A stretch of 64,000 nt of DNA from Saccharum officinarum (taxonomy: Eukaryota > Streptophyta > Magnoliopsida > Poales > Poaceae), in assembly GCA_020631735.1 (NCBI GenBank), contig CM036160.1, forward strand, positions 110,900,680 to 110,964,679, given 5' to 3'. The notes under the pieces were generated by a model. The model was not told the origin of the DNA and searched no databases. It saw nothing but the letters and a program-made list of their open reading frames with translations. This document shows positions 46,041 through 57,937 of this stretch, in pieces. The position numbers and the translations under genes are program-made. Position 1 is the stretch's first letter. The number at the start of each line of letters is the position of its first letter.

Positions 46041-46310
46041 GGCCTTGTTTAGATTCCAAAAATCACCCCCAAATTCTACTATGCAAAAAGAAGATTTCCC
46101 ATCACATCAAAATGTCGACATATATATGGAGTATTAAATGTAGATGAAATCAAAAACTAATTGCACAGTTTTATTGTACTTTGCGAGACGAACATTTTAA
46201 GCCTAATTAATCAAAATTTAAAAAATTATTAAAAAAAAACAAAAAGCTACAGTGCTCGGGGTGGCACTGTGCGGATTTGGCCACCCCGAGTTGGGCATCT
46301 AAACGAGGCC
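46041..46310. mobile_element. Tourist-like MITE, copy 3
   Basis: Ends GGCCTTGTTTAGATTCC and (inverted) GGCCTCGTTTAGATGCCC, flanked by TCA on both sides (46038-46040, 46311-46313). Interior motif GAGACGAACATTTTAAGCC is shared with copies 1 and 2. Lies about 590 bp beyond the stop of the ATL gene. Confidence 0.9.
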
Positions 46311-46900
46311 TCAGCTTATCTGCCATCAAATCTGCAGTTTTGGCGGGTACAGGGCGAGGTCCCCGGGCCTCCTGACAAATGCGGCGTTGTGACTTGCTTA
46401 GTTGCTTGTGGGCGAGAGATGGGCGACAGGTTTGTTTGACAGCGGCAGCCGGCAGCTTGTGGTCAAAACAACATGGACACGCAAGAGGTGGATGAAGAGA
46501 ACAAATTGGCCAAAGGTGAATGGATATTCTACTCCTGGCTACTGCTGCCTGCCTTCAGTTACTGGAACTGGAAGCCGTACGTAGCTTGCATTGCATTGCA
46601 GCTGCTGCAGCAGATGGCGAAACTGACTGCTGAATTCACTGCATGCGAGAACAACTGGAGTGGACGTCCAAGCTTTGATTTTTTTTTTTTTTGCTTTCGA
46701 TTTTCTCTCCCCAGTTCATGCCCTATCCACACGAGGAATTTACATCAGACGGCTATAAGAATCTGTACATTTCTCTCTTTTTCTGTTTGGTTCATCATTC
46801 TCTCCCTATCGGAAGACACGTACGCACGCGAAGCGAAGAAGGGAAGCAAAACTTGTGATGTCACACACAAGGAAACGGCACGAAAGAAACCAAAGCAGCC

Positions 46901-47737
46901 TCACGAACCGGGCTGCGGCGGCTTCACCGGCCGCGACGACTCGCTGCTCTCGCCGCCGGCGGCGGCGAGGCCCATCTCGATGTCCCCGCCCGCCTCCTCC
47001 TCCTCCTGATGATGGTGATGCTGACGATCGCAACGATGCGGCGGCTGCGTGGGCGGCGTCGCGCCGCCACACCCAATCAGTCTCCGCAGCCCGCCGCACG
47101 CCCGCGCGGCGTCGACGGCGGCGGCGTGCTCCTGCGGCAGCGCCGGCAGAGGAGGCGCCGCCGCCGAGTGGCGCTGCGACTGCGAGCGGCCGGTGCTGAC
47201 CTCGTCCTGGGAGCCGAAGAAGAGGACGTTGGTGGGGAAGTTGGGGAACTCCGGGTCGGCCTCGGGCGTGGGCACGGCGGGCGGGACCGGCGGGTCGTCG
47301 ACGGCGGGGCACCGGCAGAGCGGGCAGGTGGAGTGGGAGCGGAGCCACATGTCGACGCAGTCGACGTGGAACGCGTGGCCGCACCGCGGCAGCACGCGCG
47401 CCGTCTCCCCGGGCACCAGCTCCGTGATGCACACGGCGCAGTCCAGCGCCTCGCCCTTGGCCACCTCCCGCCGGGGCAGCTTCGCCATGGACTTCTCGTC
47501 GAGCCCGCCGTCGTAGCACCACTCCGTGGCGCCACCGTCCGGGCGTGTCCCGCCGCCACCGCCGAACACGACGCGCAGCCACGCCCTGACGCCGCCCGCG
47601 TGCGGCGGTGGCGCCCCGCCGCGGTACCGCTTGGCGCAGAGGAAGATGTAGAAGCAGAGCAGCAGGGTGAGGAAGACCGCCGCCACGCCCGCCAGCATCG
47701 TGGTCGCCGCCGCGACCGTCGTCGCGGTCACCGCCAT
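46901..47737 (-). CDS. ATL-type RING-H2 E3 ubiquitin ligase
   Basis: Uninterrupted 278-codon frame from ATG 47737 to the stop at 46901-46903, intron-free as usual for ATLs. One N-terminal membrane segment (about 12-35, [19 protein letters not shown]), then a basic juxtamembrane stretch and Gly-rich linker, the GLD motif (78-80) and a complete RING-H2 domain: Cys100, Cys103, Cys119, His121, His124, Cys127, Cys138, Cys141, with Pro139. The Pro right after Cys138 and Trp131 are typical for E2 binding. The C-terminal half is low-complexity, with a His run and acidic run (about 240-252). Predicted to sit in a plasma or endomembrane with the RING in the cytosol and to transfer ubiquitin (family knowledge). 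Very GC-rich, unlike the flanks, as in many grass genes. A TATA box lies at 47978-47985. Confidence 0.92.
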   Translation of the reverse strand: MAVTATTVAAATTMLAGVAAVFLTLLLCFYIFLCAKRYRGGAPPPHAGGVRAWLRVVFGGGGGTRPDGGATEWCYDGGLDEKSMAKLPRREVAKGEALDCAVCITELVPGETARVLPRCGHAFHVDCVDMWLRSHSTCPLCRCPAVDDPPVPPAVPTPEADPEFPNFPTNVLFFGSQDEVSTGRSQSQRHSAAAPPLPALPQEHAAAVDAARACGGLRRLIGCGGATPPTQPPHRCDRQHHHHQEEEEAGGDIEMGLAAAGGESSESSRPVKPPQPGS

Positions 47738-47977
47738 CGATCTATGAGACGATCAGCCTCAAACGCCGTCTCTGCTCGGTCGTTCCCTTCCCTTCCCTTT
47801 CCTTTCCTTTCCTTGGAAGAAGTAGAACCTTACGCTCCTGGCCTACGCAAGCAGGAGCCTTTGCTGGTGTACCCTTGTGCTGCCGGAAGCTCCTCGACGT
47901 TCGCGCCGCGAAGCTCTTGGAGGCAATAAATGTATTAGTGCTCGTGTCGTGCTGGGAATTCGAATGATTAGCGCGGC

Positions 47978-47985
47978 TACTTATA
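47978..47985 (-). promoter_or_regulatory. TATA box of the ATL gene
   Basis: TATAAGTA on the minus strand about 240 bp before the ATG. Between them lies a purine-rich leader (GGAAAGGAAAGGAAAGGGAA at 47790-47815, minus strand), a GA-type tract common in grass 5' UTRs. Confidence 0.45.
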
Positions 47986-47989
47986 CGAG

Positions 47990-50010
47990 GGCGGCGCGGG
48001 ACTGCAGAGGATAAGACTCGCTCAAGGCCGGACCAGGGGGGGCCGGGGCCGGGAGAGAAGAAGGCTTGGGGGTTGGAGGGGATGGTGAGCGAACCGTGGA
48101 GGCAGAGAGGCCTGGCCCTGGAGGAGGGAAAGCGAGCGAGGGGGACGGCGACTGTTTCGAAAGCGTTGACGCGAGCTGTGGAACCAGCAGACCTGGCGCG
48201 CAAGCGCCGTTGGAACCTCCCGTCCCCCCGTGATGCCGTCGCCGGCGTACGTCTGTCCCGGCTCGCGCCGCTGCACGGTTGCACCAGATGCAACCAGACG
48301 GGCCGGTGAGCCGCGACACCGACCGCCCGCGCGGGCTCCGCCGATGATTGCTGCGCACGGCCACTGGCAGGCGGGCCACAGCCACTGTAGTCAAAGTAGT
48401 GCCTCGCCTCTGTACCATGCGTACCGTGCGCCATGTTAATACTGCTGCTTGTCAGCTCAGGAATGTGATTAAGGAACAAGATTAGAATATCTTAACGAAC
48501 CAAGGATGATGTGAGTTGTGGCATGATGCACCGCTCCGTTCGCTTGGCTGAAACAACAGCCTGTTCGAACGCTCCCAGCGGACTCCAGGAAACGTGGACC
48601 GTATGCCGTGAGCGTGTCGCGTGCGGGGCCTCCGGTCCGGTCCCAGTCCCAGCTGATGGAAGGAATGAGCATGAGCTGGAGGCAAAGGCAACGAGGGTGG
48701 GCCACCGTGGCTGGGGAGGTTCGGTATAGCGGTTTGTGCTCGACTGCATCCTGTCCCTTTCCCCTTCCGGTTATGCGTTTTTGGGAGCAAGCAACTGCCC
48801 AACCCCTGCCCCACTTGGTGGACGGTTCTCCGATCCCGTGTCTTGCCTTGATTTTTTTTTTTAGATAGATAAGAGTTGGCTGGATTTTTGGGAAGCAACT
48901 GGAGGAGAGGAGAGCCGAATTGTAAGTAAGCGGCCTTATCTAACTTGATGAGTCCAAAGTCTTGGAAGGTTGACCAAACGTTGCTAAGCTAGCCCGACCC
49001 AACTTCATCTAACTCGACTGACGTGAATCTGCAACGCTGCTGTGAAGGTGTAGTTTTAGCCTTAATTGTTGGCCACAGTACAGTAACTAGGTGCCGTTCT
49101 GCCTGGAGCCTGGGCGACCACAGGCTACTGTGGTACGAGGCTGGACTGGACGACAACCTCGATCGGCCGAGTCCTCTGCGGAAGTTGAAGCCGAGTTGAA
49201 CATGCCAGGTCCACGTACGGTTGCTGTGCCCCGATCCGGTCATCCAGATAAACCCAAGCCAAGTCCTCGTTGCCGCCTCCAGCCGGCCAGAGACGCTTTC
49301 AACAACAGCCAGGTGGATGGAAATGGAAGCGCCAGGTGCTCTGAACCGAAACCGCAAGGGCCTCCTCCGCTCCTTCGCCGAATCAGCGGCTGACTCGATG
49401 ACGGCCGCAGCGGACGTGGCTGGCTGGCCGCTCTCCCCCGCAACCGCAAGCGACCCTTATCCGGCGCCGCGACGGGGGCGTTGGTGGCCCATGGGATCGG
49501 TCGATGGGTCCGTCCGGGTCCGGCAGCGCGCACGGACGGGGACAGCGACGGGAGCCGTCCGCCCCCGGGCCCGTTACCGTGCGTGACCGCTGACCGCTGC
49601 GCCGCGCCCATGACTCCGTTGTTTCTGGCAGTTTGGAGGGGCGTTGAATGAATGGGATACCCATACCCATGCAGGTCGGCTAAAGGCGGGCCAGGGGACG
49701 CTAAAGCGCGCCACGCCTGGGAATTGGCCTGGTGCGCCGTCATGCCGGGACCCCCGGTTGCCGTCTTGCCGACCCACCCAGAACCCCGAGGCCGCAGATC
49801 GCCGACGAGGCCCCGGGGATGGCTCTGCTCGTGCTCGATCCATCATCGATGCCACGGCGGCCGGACCTTTTTGACCGCTACAAAGTGGACAAGAGCAGGG
49901 CCAGGGCGGCCCAGTACCGTACTACGTGGTGCGCTGGCCGGCGGCGGTAGGGTCCGGCGACCTCGGCTTGCTTGGATCGGATCATACGTGGCGTGCAGCT
50001 TGGATATACT
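47990..50010. other. GC-rich intergenic DNA, no recognised gene
   Basis: Many overlapping open frames on both strands reflect high GC; none has a domain. 48535-48575 (TTCGCTTGGCTGAAACA) resembles a piece of a common grass MITE end. 48440-48900 and 49080-49880 hold nothing else recognisable. Confidence 0.4.
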
Positions 50011-50025
50011 ACTACGTACAACAGC
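50011..50025. repeat. 15-bp target duplication of LINE 2, left
   Basis: ACTACGTACAACAGC, identical to 53239-53253. Confidence 0.95.
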
Positions 50026-50258
50026 CAGTAGGATTCGAAGTGGAACCTCGCCTTGTTCATCTGTGTCAGATTAGTTTGTAGCAGCAGTGCGCAGTGGTCG
50101 GAGGCGTCCGAACCCAGCCCGCGCAAGTGAGCGTTGGGGAACAAGCTCTCCCACTCCGCAGAGACAAGAACTCTGTCCAGGCGCACAAGAGTGGGATTTT
50201 CCCTCTCATTGCTCCACGTGAAACATCTTCCGTGGAGGTGGAGATCTATGAGCTCTAG
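50026..50258 (-). pseudogene. Inverted LINE endonuclease segment
   Basis: On the minus strand it reads LIDLHLHGRCFTWSNERENP, VRLDRVLVSAEWESLFPNAH and SDASDHCALLLQT and ends with ARFHFESYW. This is the C-terminal half of an L1 endonuclease, including the conserved SDH motif. The forward arm resumes with YWPKFDDYLDVVAQGWE, the sequence expected next. Confidence 0.9.
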
Positions 50259-50261
50259 TAC

Positions 50262-53065
50262 TGGCCTAAATTCGACGATTACCTAGACGTGGTTGCACAG
50301 GGCTGGGAGCCCCCGATCTTGGCTGTGGATGCGCTGGCGAGGCTGGACCATCTTCTGCACTCCCTTGTCCGACATCTACAGCGATGGGCATCGTCCAGAA
50401 TTGGTGACATCAGGAGCCAGTTGCTCGTCGCCAGGGAGCTTGTGCTGCGCCTCGACCTCGCACAGGAACGTCGGCACCTGTCCCCTTCTGAACAGGGCCT
50501 CAGAAAGCGGCTCAAAATGAGGTGCCTCGGCCTCTCGTCCCTCGAGCGAACCATGGCGAGGGAACGCTCGCGCGTCCGGCAGCTATGCGAAGGAGACGCG
50601 AACACTGCCTATTTCCATCTGATCGCGCGCGGGAGAAGACGGAGGAATTACATTCCCGCCCTCTCGGTTCAGGGCCACGTGATTACGAACCACGACGACA
50701 TGGAGCTCGCCTTGCACTCCCACTTCGCCGGAGTATTCGGTTCGGTGCAGGGAGGTGGTTTCACCATCAACTTCCAAGCGCTGGGCATCCAACGGCTCAA
50801 TCTCGACGAAATGGACTTGGCCATCAGCTCAGAGGAGGTCTGGGCCGCCATCCGTGCCTTGCCAAGCGACCGAGCGCCAGGGCCGGACGGATTCACAGGG
50901 GCGTTCTATAAGTCTGCTTGGCCCATCATCCACCAGGACGTCATGGACGCCGTGCAAGCTTTTCAGCATGGCTCGACAAGGAACCTGGGAAGACTAAACA
51001 GCGTCCTGATCGCGCTCCTTCCGAAGAAGGTCGGAGCCTCGTGCCCGGCGGATTTCAGGCCCATCACCATGATACACAGTTTTGCCAAGATCATTTCTAA
51101 GGTCCTGGCACTGCGCCTCGCTCCACGCCTGCCAGACATCGTGGACCGCAACCAGAACGCCTTCGTCAAAGCCCGGACAATCCAGGACAATTATAAATAC
51201 GTTCAGAGAGCCGCGGTCTTAATCAGGAAGAAGAAGATCCCCATGCTACTCTTGAAGCTGGATATCTCCAAAGCCTTCGACACCTTATTGTGGCCTTTTC
51301 TGCTTGAGGTGCTGAAAGCGCACGGCTTTGGTGATACTTGGCGCCGATGGATCGAGCAGCTACTGAGCACCGCGTCCTCCAGGATTCTCCTCAACGGTCG
51401 GCAGGGACCGCTGATCAAACACCTTCGAGGGGTCAGGCAGGGTGATTCTCTATCGCCAATGCTATTTATCATCGCGATGGACGTGTTGAACCGACTGTTC
51501 AAGAGGGCGGCCAGTGATGGAGTCTTGAGGAGAATGCCAGTGGAAGGAATCAAATTCCAGTGCAGCATGTATGCTGATGATGTAATCCTCTTCATCCACC
51601 CAACCGTCCAGGAAGCAAGAGCAGTGAAACAGATACTGGCCATCTTCGGCGATGCCTCGGGCCTCCGCACCAACTTGGCTAAGTGCTCCATCACTCCGAT
51701 CTATGGCGGCGAGGACTCCCTGCCAGACATTGTTCACATTTTGGGCTGCCAGGTGATCCAATTCCCAATCAAGTATCTCGGGCTGCCTCTCAGCACTAGG
51801 GCTATCCCTAAGGCGCACTACCAGTCGCTCGTCGAGGCAGTGGCGAGAAAGTTACCCCCGTGTCACGGCACTCTGATGGCTAGAAGCGGACGGCTAGTAT
51901 GGGTTAAATCTGTGCTCAGGGCGGTGCCTATATACGCTATGCTAGCAGAAAACTTACCGCCATGGGCGCGAAAGGAGTTGGACGCAATCTGCAGGCGATT
52001 CTTTTGGGCAGGCGGCGAGCAGTCCACCCGTGGCAAATGCATGGTCGCGTGGTCCACCTGCTGCAGGCCGACACACCTGGGGGGGCTGGGGATCAGCGAT
52101 CTAAAGCTCGCCGGCTATGCCTTGCAGACGCGGTGGCTGTGGCTTCAACGGACAGACCATGACCGCGCCTGGAGCGAGCTCCCCATCAACGCGGCAAAAG
52201 ACGTCCAAGCCTTCTTCCAAGCTTCCACATACACAAGGCTTGGAGATGGCCGGAACACGCTGTTCTGGGAGGATCGTTGGATCAACGGCATGGATGTGCA
52301 GACCATTGCGCCATACCTATACCTCTACATCCCTAGGCGGGTGCGATGCAGTCTCACAGTCCGGGACGGCCTACACCAGAGATCGTGGGTGCGGTGCATC
52401 CGCAGCGGGGTGCCGGTAGCGGCGCTGGTTGACACCTGCACCTTTGGGCGGCAGTGGATGGCGTCCAACTCTCGGAGCAACCAGACAGGTTGATCTGGAG
52501 ATGGACAGCGGATGGAAGCTACTCAGCTAAATCGGCTTACGACATGCTCCACACGGGCGCAATCAAGCTTCGAGGTCATCGCCTCATTTGGCAAACCTGG
52601 GCGCCTATGCGAGTGAAGATTTTCCTTTGGTTGGCATTCAAGCGGAGGCACTGGACCGGTGATAGAAGAAGGAGGCACGGGTTGGAGGCCAGAGAGATCT
52701 GCTATTTCTGTGACCAATCCGCAGAATCGATTGCTCACATCCTAGTGACCTGCCCCTTCACACAAGAAATTTGGTACCACATCCTCCATACCTTAGGAAA
52801 AGCGCTACCACCAGCAGCTCAGTCGACCCTTGGCTGGTGGCGCCGCCTGCGTGCGTTGTTCGCTGCCGAACGCAGGGCAGGCGTTGATTCCCTCTTCGCT
52901 CTGACCTGCTGGCACCTCTGGAAGGAACGCAACGCGCGGTGCTTCCGGGAAACTTCGACCTCCATCACTGACTTGCTGCAAATCATCAAGGCCGAGGGCG
53001 ACCGCTGGGCGGAAGCTGGAGCAAAGGGACTGCGGGAACTAGCTCTAGCCGCCAGCTCGAGTTGA
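50262..53065 (+). pseudogene. LINE 2 reverse transcriptase and C-terminal domain
   Basis: Open to 52493, then shifted by one frame near 52450 and open again to TGA 53063-53065. Motifs: GDANTAYFH, AIRALPSDRAPGPDGF, FRPITMIHSFAKIISK, NQNAFVKARTIQDN, LLKLDISKAFDTL, GVRQGDSLSPMLF, YADD (51570-51581), KYLGLPL, FWEDRW, and zinc motif CYFCDQSAESIAHILVTC (zf-RVT) with a WHLWKERNAR tail. All reverse transcriptase motifs are intact. The N-terminal endonuclease is inverted (50026-50258) and incomplete, so the copy is not functional. Start given where the forward arm begins; it has no initiator of its own. Confidence 0.92.
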
Positions 53066-53238
53066 TCGGACGTCTTCCTCTATTTATGTAATCATCTTCA
53101 TGTATCTCGTGCTCCTGCTTCTGTTCGCCGTGAGCCGGTGTCGCCGGCTCTCGTTTCGTTTCTTGTATCTTAAACTCTCTTCTTCTATTAAAATGATATG
53201 CACACTCGTGCGTATTAGAGAAAAAAAAAGAAAAAAAA

Positions 53239-53253
53239 ACTACGTACAACAGC
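53239..53253. repeat. 15-bp target duplication of LINE 2, right
   Basis: Identical to 50011-50025, directly after the A-rich tail. Confidence 0.95.
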
Positions 53254-53284
53254 GTGGATCGCGTGTAAGGCACAGTAATGCATA

Positions 53285-53460
53285 AATTGAGACTGTTTTG
53301 CGAGACGAATTTTTTAAGTCTAATTAGTCCATGATTTGACAATGTGATGCTACAGTAACACATGTGCTAATGCCAAATTAATTAGATTTAATAAATTCAT
53401 CTCATAAATTACTAACGGATTCTATAATTTATTTTTTTATTAGTATCGAATACCTCGTAC
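53285..53460. mobile_element. Tourist-like MITE fragment, copy 4
   Basis: Contains TTTTGCGAGACGAATTTTTT, TAATTAGTCCATGATTTGAC, ATGCTACAGTAACACATG and TTAATAAATTCATCTC as in copies 1 and 2, but the outer ends are missing. Confidence 0.7.
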
Positions 53461-55863
53461 GACGTCCCATGTCCCTGCTCTTTTGGTTTGAAGTGCCTGC
53501 GCGACAGATATCCACGGACCACGGGACCAGAAGCCCGGGACGGACGTGTCTGGTCGGCTACAAAGATTTTTCCTGGATATAAACGCCGGCTAACCACAGC
53601 CAGTGACCACACCTTGGCTGTATTAGCCCTTACTTTTGGCCGAGCTAATTAGGAGCGGGCCACTTGGCACACTGGGTGGCACCATGTCCACCATGCTTTC
53701 ATGCATCTGCCCACCACGATCCATGGAGGCGACCGTGCCAAGAAATCTGGGACGGTGGACGGAAGCTTGGCCGATTGCGTTGCGTCAAGGACGGCATGAT
53801 CGAGCAGGCCCGGCCGGCCACAAGCCCACAATCACGGCAGAATCATGTAGCGACAGTACCTACCTGCACTCGTGCGCACGAGCCAGCAAGGAGCACCCAG
53901 GACCCAGCGTCCAGCGGTATGAATGATTTCGCCGGGACCCTTTGCCCCGTCCGATCCCATCCTTTCTCTCTGCGTTACTTCAGCGTGTATTGAGTGAGAG
54001 CTTGCCTTGGAACCAAAGTGGTGGGGACGACGTGGTAACGGACGGATGGTGTGGCTCAGGTTCAAAAAACTGAACCAGACTAGTTGTCTTTGCCGCTTCT
54101 TGCTTGGAACTCAAGAGTCCCCAGTCGCGGTACCACCAATCTTGAGCGTCTTTTTTCGCCAAAAAATGACATTTGTTTGAAGTTCACAAGGCTGGTCGTA
54201 GCTGTATCGAAAGTATGGGCCATAGCAACCCTTTTTTTTTTGAGAATCTGGGCCATAGTAAACTAGCCGTGTCTCATAGACCTTTTTGCGCGCTTGATCA
54301 GACCCAGGTAGGCAGAGAGTTGGGCCTGCCCTTCATTGGGCCATGTCGCTTTCTCTCCTCTGGGCCGATCTGCTGCCTGAGCTTAACAAGGCTCCGGAAA
54401 CATATTTGCACGTGGACGTGCCAGCCAGCAGTGCTTTTCTCTCACACCAATTCAGCATCAGCCAGCAGCCACCAGCCAGCAATATTTTTCTCTCACAGCA
54501 AATCAGCACCAGCCACCAGCCACCAGCCAGCCGAACGAGGCGAAAAAAATCTCAACCTGTGAAGCTGACATCGAACTCGGACACTCGGTTACTACGGTCA
54601 TTGCATCCGCCGTGGCACTGTCCTGTCAATCAATTATTGAGTCTCGGCGTCTCGTTTATTGATGCAGGAGGACGAAATGAGGTGGCTGCACTCACTCGAG
54701 CCACTGCACGACTCAACACAAGAGGTGAAAACACTGCACTGTCAGCGCTGCCCGCTGCTAATGCAGCAACGCTAACCGTATATTGCGATGCACGATAGGA
54801 AGAAATTCTCTAGCTCACCTTGGAAATTCGACCAGTCCTCAGTCTTGACTCCATCAGACAGAAATTCAGAAAACCCTGCAGGTGGATGCCTGAACCTCAT
54901 CTGCCTTGACGACATGCATGCACGACATACGCAGATACGCTGACATGTGTGCGCATTTCAGAGTCGTGGGCCTCCCCCTTGACCGAGACTTTGGAGCCAC
55001 TCTCTGGGTTGGCTAACCAGATTACCTGCCCTTTTGTTTCAGTTAGGTAGTCTAGATGCACGCCTGCCTGCCAGAATCTGGCCGCCCTCCCTTGTCTTCC
55101 TCCACGTCCGTTCCCATCGTCAGAACTAACATCACATTTTAGTTTTTAGGTGGTCTACCTTGGTTCGTTATTGGTCCCATCACCTCCACCTCCACCTACC
55201 TAGAACTTGGTACGAACACGACTGCACGAACACTAAGCTTGATACCCTTCACTGACCACAAGTCCAACATCTAGGGCTCAGCCGTTCAGGGAAATCAGAG
55301 AACGCACTGTGTTTTGTGCCAACGACTTCTAATTTCCTGGCTCCCTGATTTAACAACTGCGACCACCAAATCGTGCCGGCGACCGGCAGCAACAACAAGC
55401 AACCGTTTTCCATCCATCCATCATCCACTCCTACTAGGAGTATTAGTTATTAAACAACACGTACGGTCTTGATGACGGAGGACGAAAGCTAAGCATGCCT
55501 ACCCAGTTCCAAAATCCAAACCAAACCAGGAGACTTAAAACCGCAATGTGTCATACGGAGTATATGTGTTGCGTGCTCGAACGGCAAACCCAAAGATGTA
55601 TGTATGTATGGCAAGCACAGGTGGGCGAACGCAAGAAGATGGAAGGAAGCTGCATCTATCTATCTGGAGTCGGAAACAAACAGCTCACGACAATGACAAC
55701 TTTTTCTGCTGCTGCTTCCAAATGCAGCGAGTGTGATGTAATCGCTGGATTGGGCGAGTTTGGCCACCTGTTGCGACCGCACAACACAAGCCGGGGATCT
55801 AGTAGGGTCTAGTCTACCTACAACTGCGTTAGATGAGAATATCATGCCGAAGGGCCTTTTTTT
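53461..55863. other. Intergenic, with a short MITE fragment near 54419-54545
   Basis: 54419-54545 has two imperfect direct copies of a unit with TTTTTCTCTCACA, ATCAGCA and CAGCCACCAGCCAGC, resembling a common grass MITE. No gene supported elsewhere. Confidence 0.4.
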
Positions 55864-55945
55864 TGGATGCGTAGTTTAATTTCACTCTAATCCACTTCAA
55901 CACATATGGATTGAGACAAATAGAAAACAACACACAAAGGCCTGT
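55864..55945. mobile_element. Truncated relative of the 16411 MITE
   Basis: GATGCGTAGTTTAATTTCAC, CTAATCCACTTCAACACAT and ATGGATTGA match the 16411-16545 element; cut by the CACTA end at 55946. Confidence 0.45.
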
Positions 55946-56762
55946 CACTACTGCAGTTGGGCACAGTAAGGGCGGCTCCCAGGGCACTGTAAGGGCGGCT
56001 AGCCCAGCCGCTCTTCCGGGCTGGCTCTTACAGTGCTGGGCGCTGTAAGAGCAGCTGGGCAAACAGCCCTTACAGTGGGTCTCTGTAAGGGTGACTGGTG
56101 ATGCAGCCACCCTTACAGTGACCCACTGTAAGGGCGGTTCAATCTAGAACCGCCCCTACATTGGATTTTCTAGAAAAAAAATCAAATTCGAATTTAAATC
56201 TTACCGCATCATGTAATATATAATTCAAATTCAAATTCAAATCTGACCACCATATATATATAAATATACATCCACAAACACACCAGCATGATATAAACCA
56301 TCATTATAGTCTATGATTCAAAAGTTTCACAAGTCTAATCACAAAATCCATCATTACATAGCCAGAATTTACAAGTTTAAATAGTTCCACAAGTCCAAAC
56401 CATTCAACGGCCTAGAGCGAGCCTGTGAGTCTCACGAAGGTGTTGGTACATTGGATTTCTACTTAAGTCGGAACTTGGATCATGGTAAGCGCCTCTGGAA
56501 GAAATAATCTCATCAATGATGAAGCCGCAAAGGTCACCGACGAGCCCCAAGAGTTCATCATCCTTGTATACATCCCTTGTCATGTCTCTCTCTTCCTTCC
56601 ACTACAAGAGACCAAGTTTAGGTCTAGGATTTCATAAGATAAGCTAAGCTTTCATACTACGATCGGAAAAAGTGTCAAACTAACCAGATTGGGGTGTCTC
56701 CTGTAGGCACTAGTGTTACTCATCATACAACATACGTAATATCCACAGTATAGACTCCCAGG
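55946..56762. mobile_element. CACTA-type terminus 1
   Basis: Starts CACTACTGCAG and is followed within 220 bp by many direct and inverted copies of ACTGTAAGGGCGGCT or its complement, the subterminal repeat pattern of CACTA transposons (transposase-binding sites in known members). Then AT-rich interior. The opposite end was not found. Confidence 0.7.
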
Positions 56763-57440
56763 CACTACTAGAAAAACCCCCTGTAGCTACGCTTTTTTTT
56801 AGACAGTAGACACGCTTTAATTTGTCTCTATAAGGATGTAGACACGCTTTACGAAAACGTGTTAGAAACGTCTTCGTATGGACCGTGTCAGGCTTCGTAG
56901 AGATGATTTTCATAAGCGTATATATTAGATGAATAGACGTTTTATAGACACGTTAGATGCATGTCTAAACACGATGATACGCTTTTATAGATGTATTTAT
57001 AACATGTGTCTATTATTGTAGTTACGCCGTATAGTACCGTTTCATTACGTGTGAAACAATATAGAGACAATATTGTAGATACGTTCACAATTCGTGTCCA
57101 CTACTATAACCACGTTTTGTAGTGATGCATTATTGCACATTAAGGAGTATAGAGACGATGTAGTAGGTGACGTGAAAGATGACGTGGCAGCTGACGTGGC
57201 GGGTGACACATTTTATAGTAACGCGTAAACACGTGTTAACAAAAGTAGAAACAATATTGTAGCCACATTTTTATTGTGTCTACATATATCGATACGTTGT
57301 ATAGTAACATTGTATTAAGATCTGTACAAACATTTTGTACATACATCTATATTTTGTGTGTAGTAGTATAGACACGTTATATTGTAACGCTTTAATAGGT
57401 CCCAACAAAAAATAGGCATTTTTCGTTATATATATAGTGC
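56763..57440. mobile_element. CACTA-type terminus 2, nested
   Basis: Starts CACTACTAGAAAAACCCCC, the common plant CACTA end, followed by repeated TAGACACG, GTAGACACGCTTT and related short motifs on both strands through about 57400. The matching inverted end is not visible in the window, so the element is either truncated or runs past the right edge. Confidence 0.7.
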
Positions 57441-57937
57441 ATCGAGATGAATGTAAAAATTGGAATCAGATTATTTTATTTTCTATGATTAATAATGGGA
57501 AGTAAACCACTTATTATATTGCATTCGGCCTTGACAAAGCATCAAGAATCTGACTAACTTGATAGCCAACATGTCCATTACTCAATGGATAATTGTGTTC
57601 ACAAAGAAGCATAAACAAAGTGGCAATATCATACAAATATTACTTAAATATTTTTTGTAACAACTAAAACCTATCTTGTTCACTTTGAAATTTGTAATTT
57701 GCTTCCCATCTAGCTTTGTCCATGTGCTGCGGGTATCAACTTGTTGCGGGTACGAGATGAACTTCTAGCGTTCTTCACCTACAATAGAGCATATGTTAGA
57801 TGAATAACTCAATTTGAAGATGTTACAGACACATGTACTATTTCAAATGAAAAAAAAAAGATCAAACTTACATGTGTACTTAGCCAACAGCCGGACATGG
57901 GGCCGCGGAGCGGTGGAGGGCACAAGGCGGTGACCGG
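57441..57937. other. CACTA interior, no exon supported
   Basis: AT-rich. The minus strand 57720-57760 has a short coding-like stretch, but stops interrupt it. Confidence 0.4.

Larger units (their letters stand above)
50026..53238 (+). mobile_element. Young L1-type LINE with 5' inversion (twin priming)
   Basis: Between perfect 15-bp duplications lie an inverted 5' segment (50026 to about 50258, minus strand, endonuclease) and a forward segment (about 50259 to 53238) with reverse transcriptase, zf-RVT and a 3' end running into GAGAAAAAAAAAGAAAAAAA. At the break the two arms share TACTGGC, consistent with microhomology joining. Only one clear coding slip in 2.8 kb and a perfect duplication point to a recent insertion. 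Confidence 0.95.

Noticed and set aside
46806..47929. Long frames overlapping the ATL gene in other frames (up to 306 codons)
   Set aside because: Arg/Ala-rich shadows of a GC-rich gene; only the 278-codon frame has a membrane segment, GLD motif and RING-H2.
48022..49743. Many open frames between the ATL gene and LINE 2
   Set aside because: Overlap on both strands, low-complexity Arg/Pro/Ser composition, no domains; expected from GC content.
49878..50186. Separate minus-strand gene at 49878-50186
   Set aside because: Its conserved part is the inverted 5' arm of LINE 2; the rest reads beyond the target duplication into flanking DNA.
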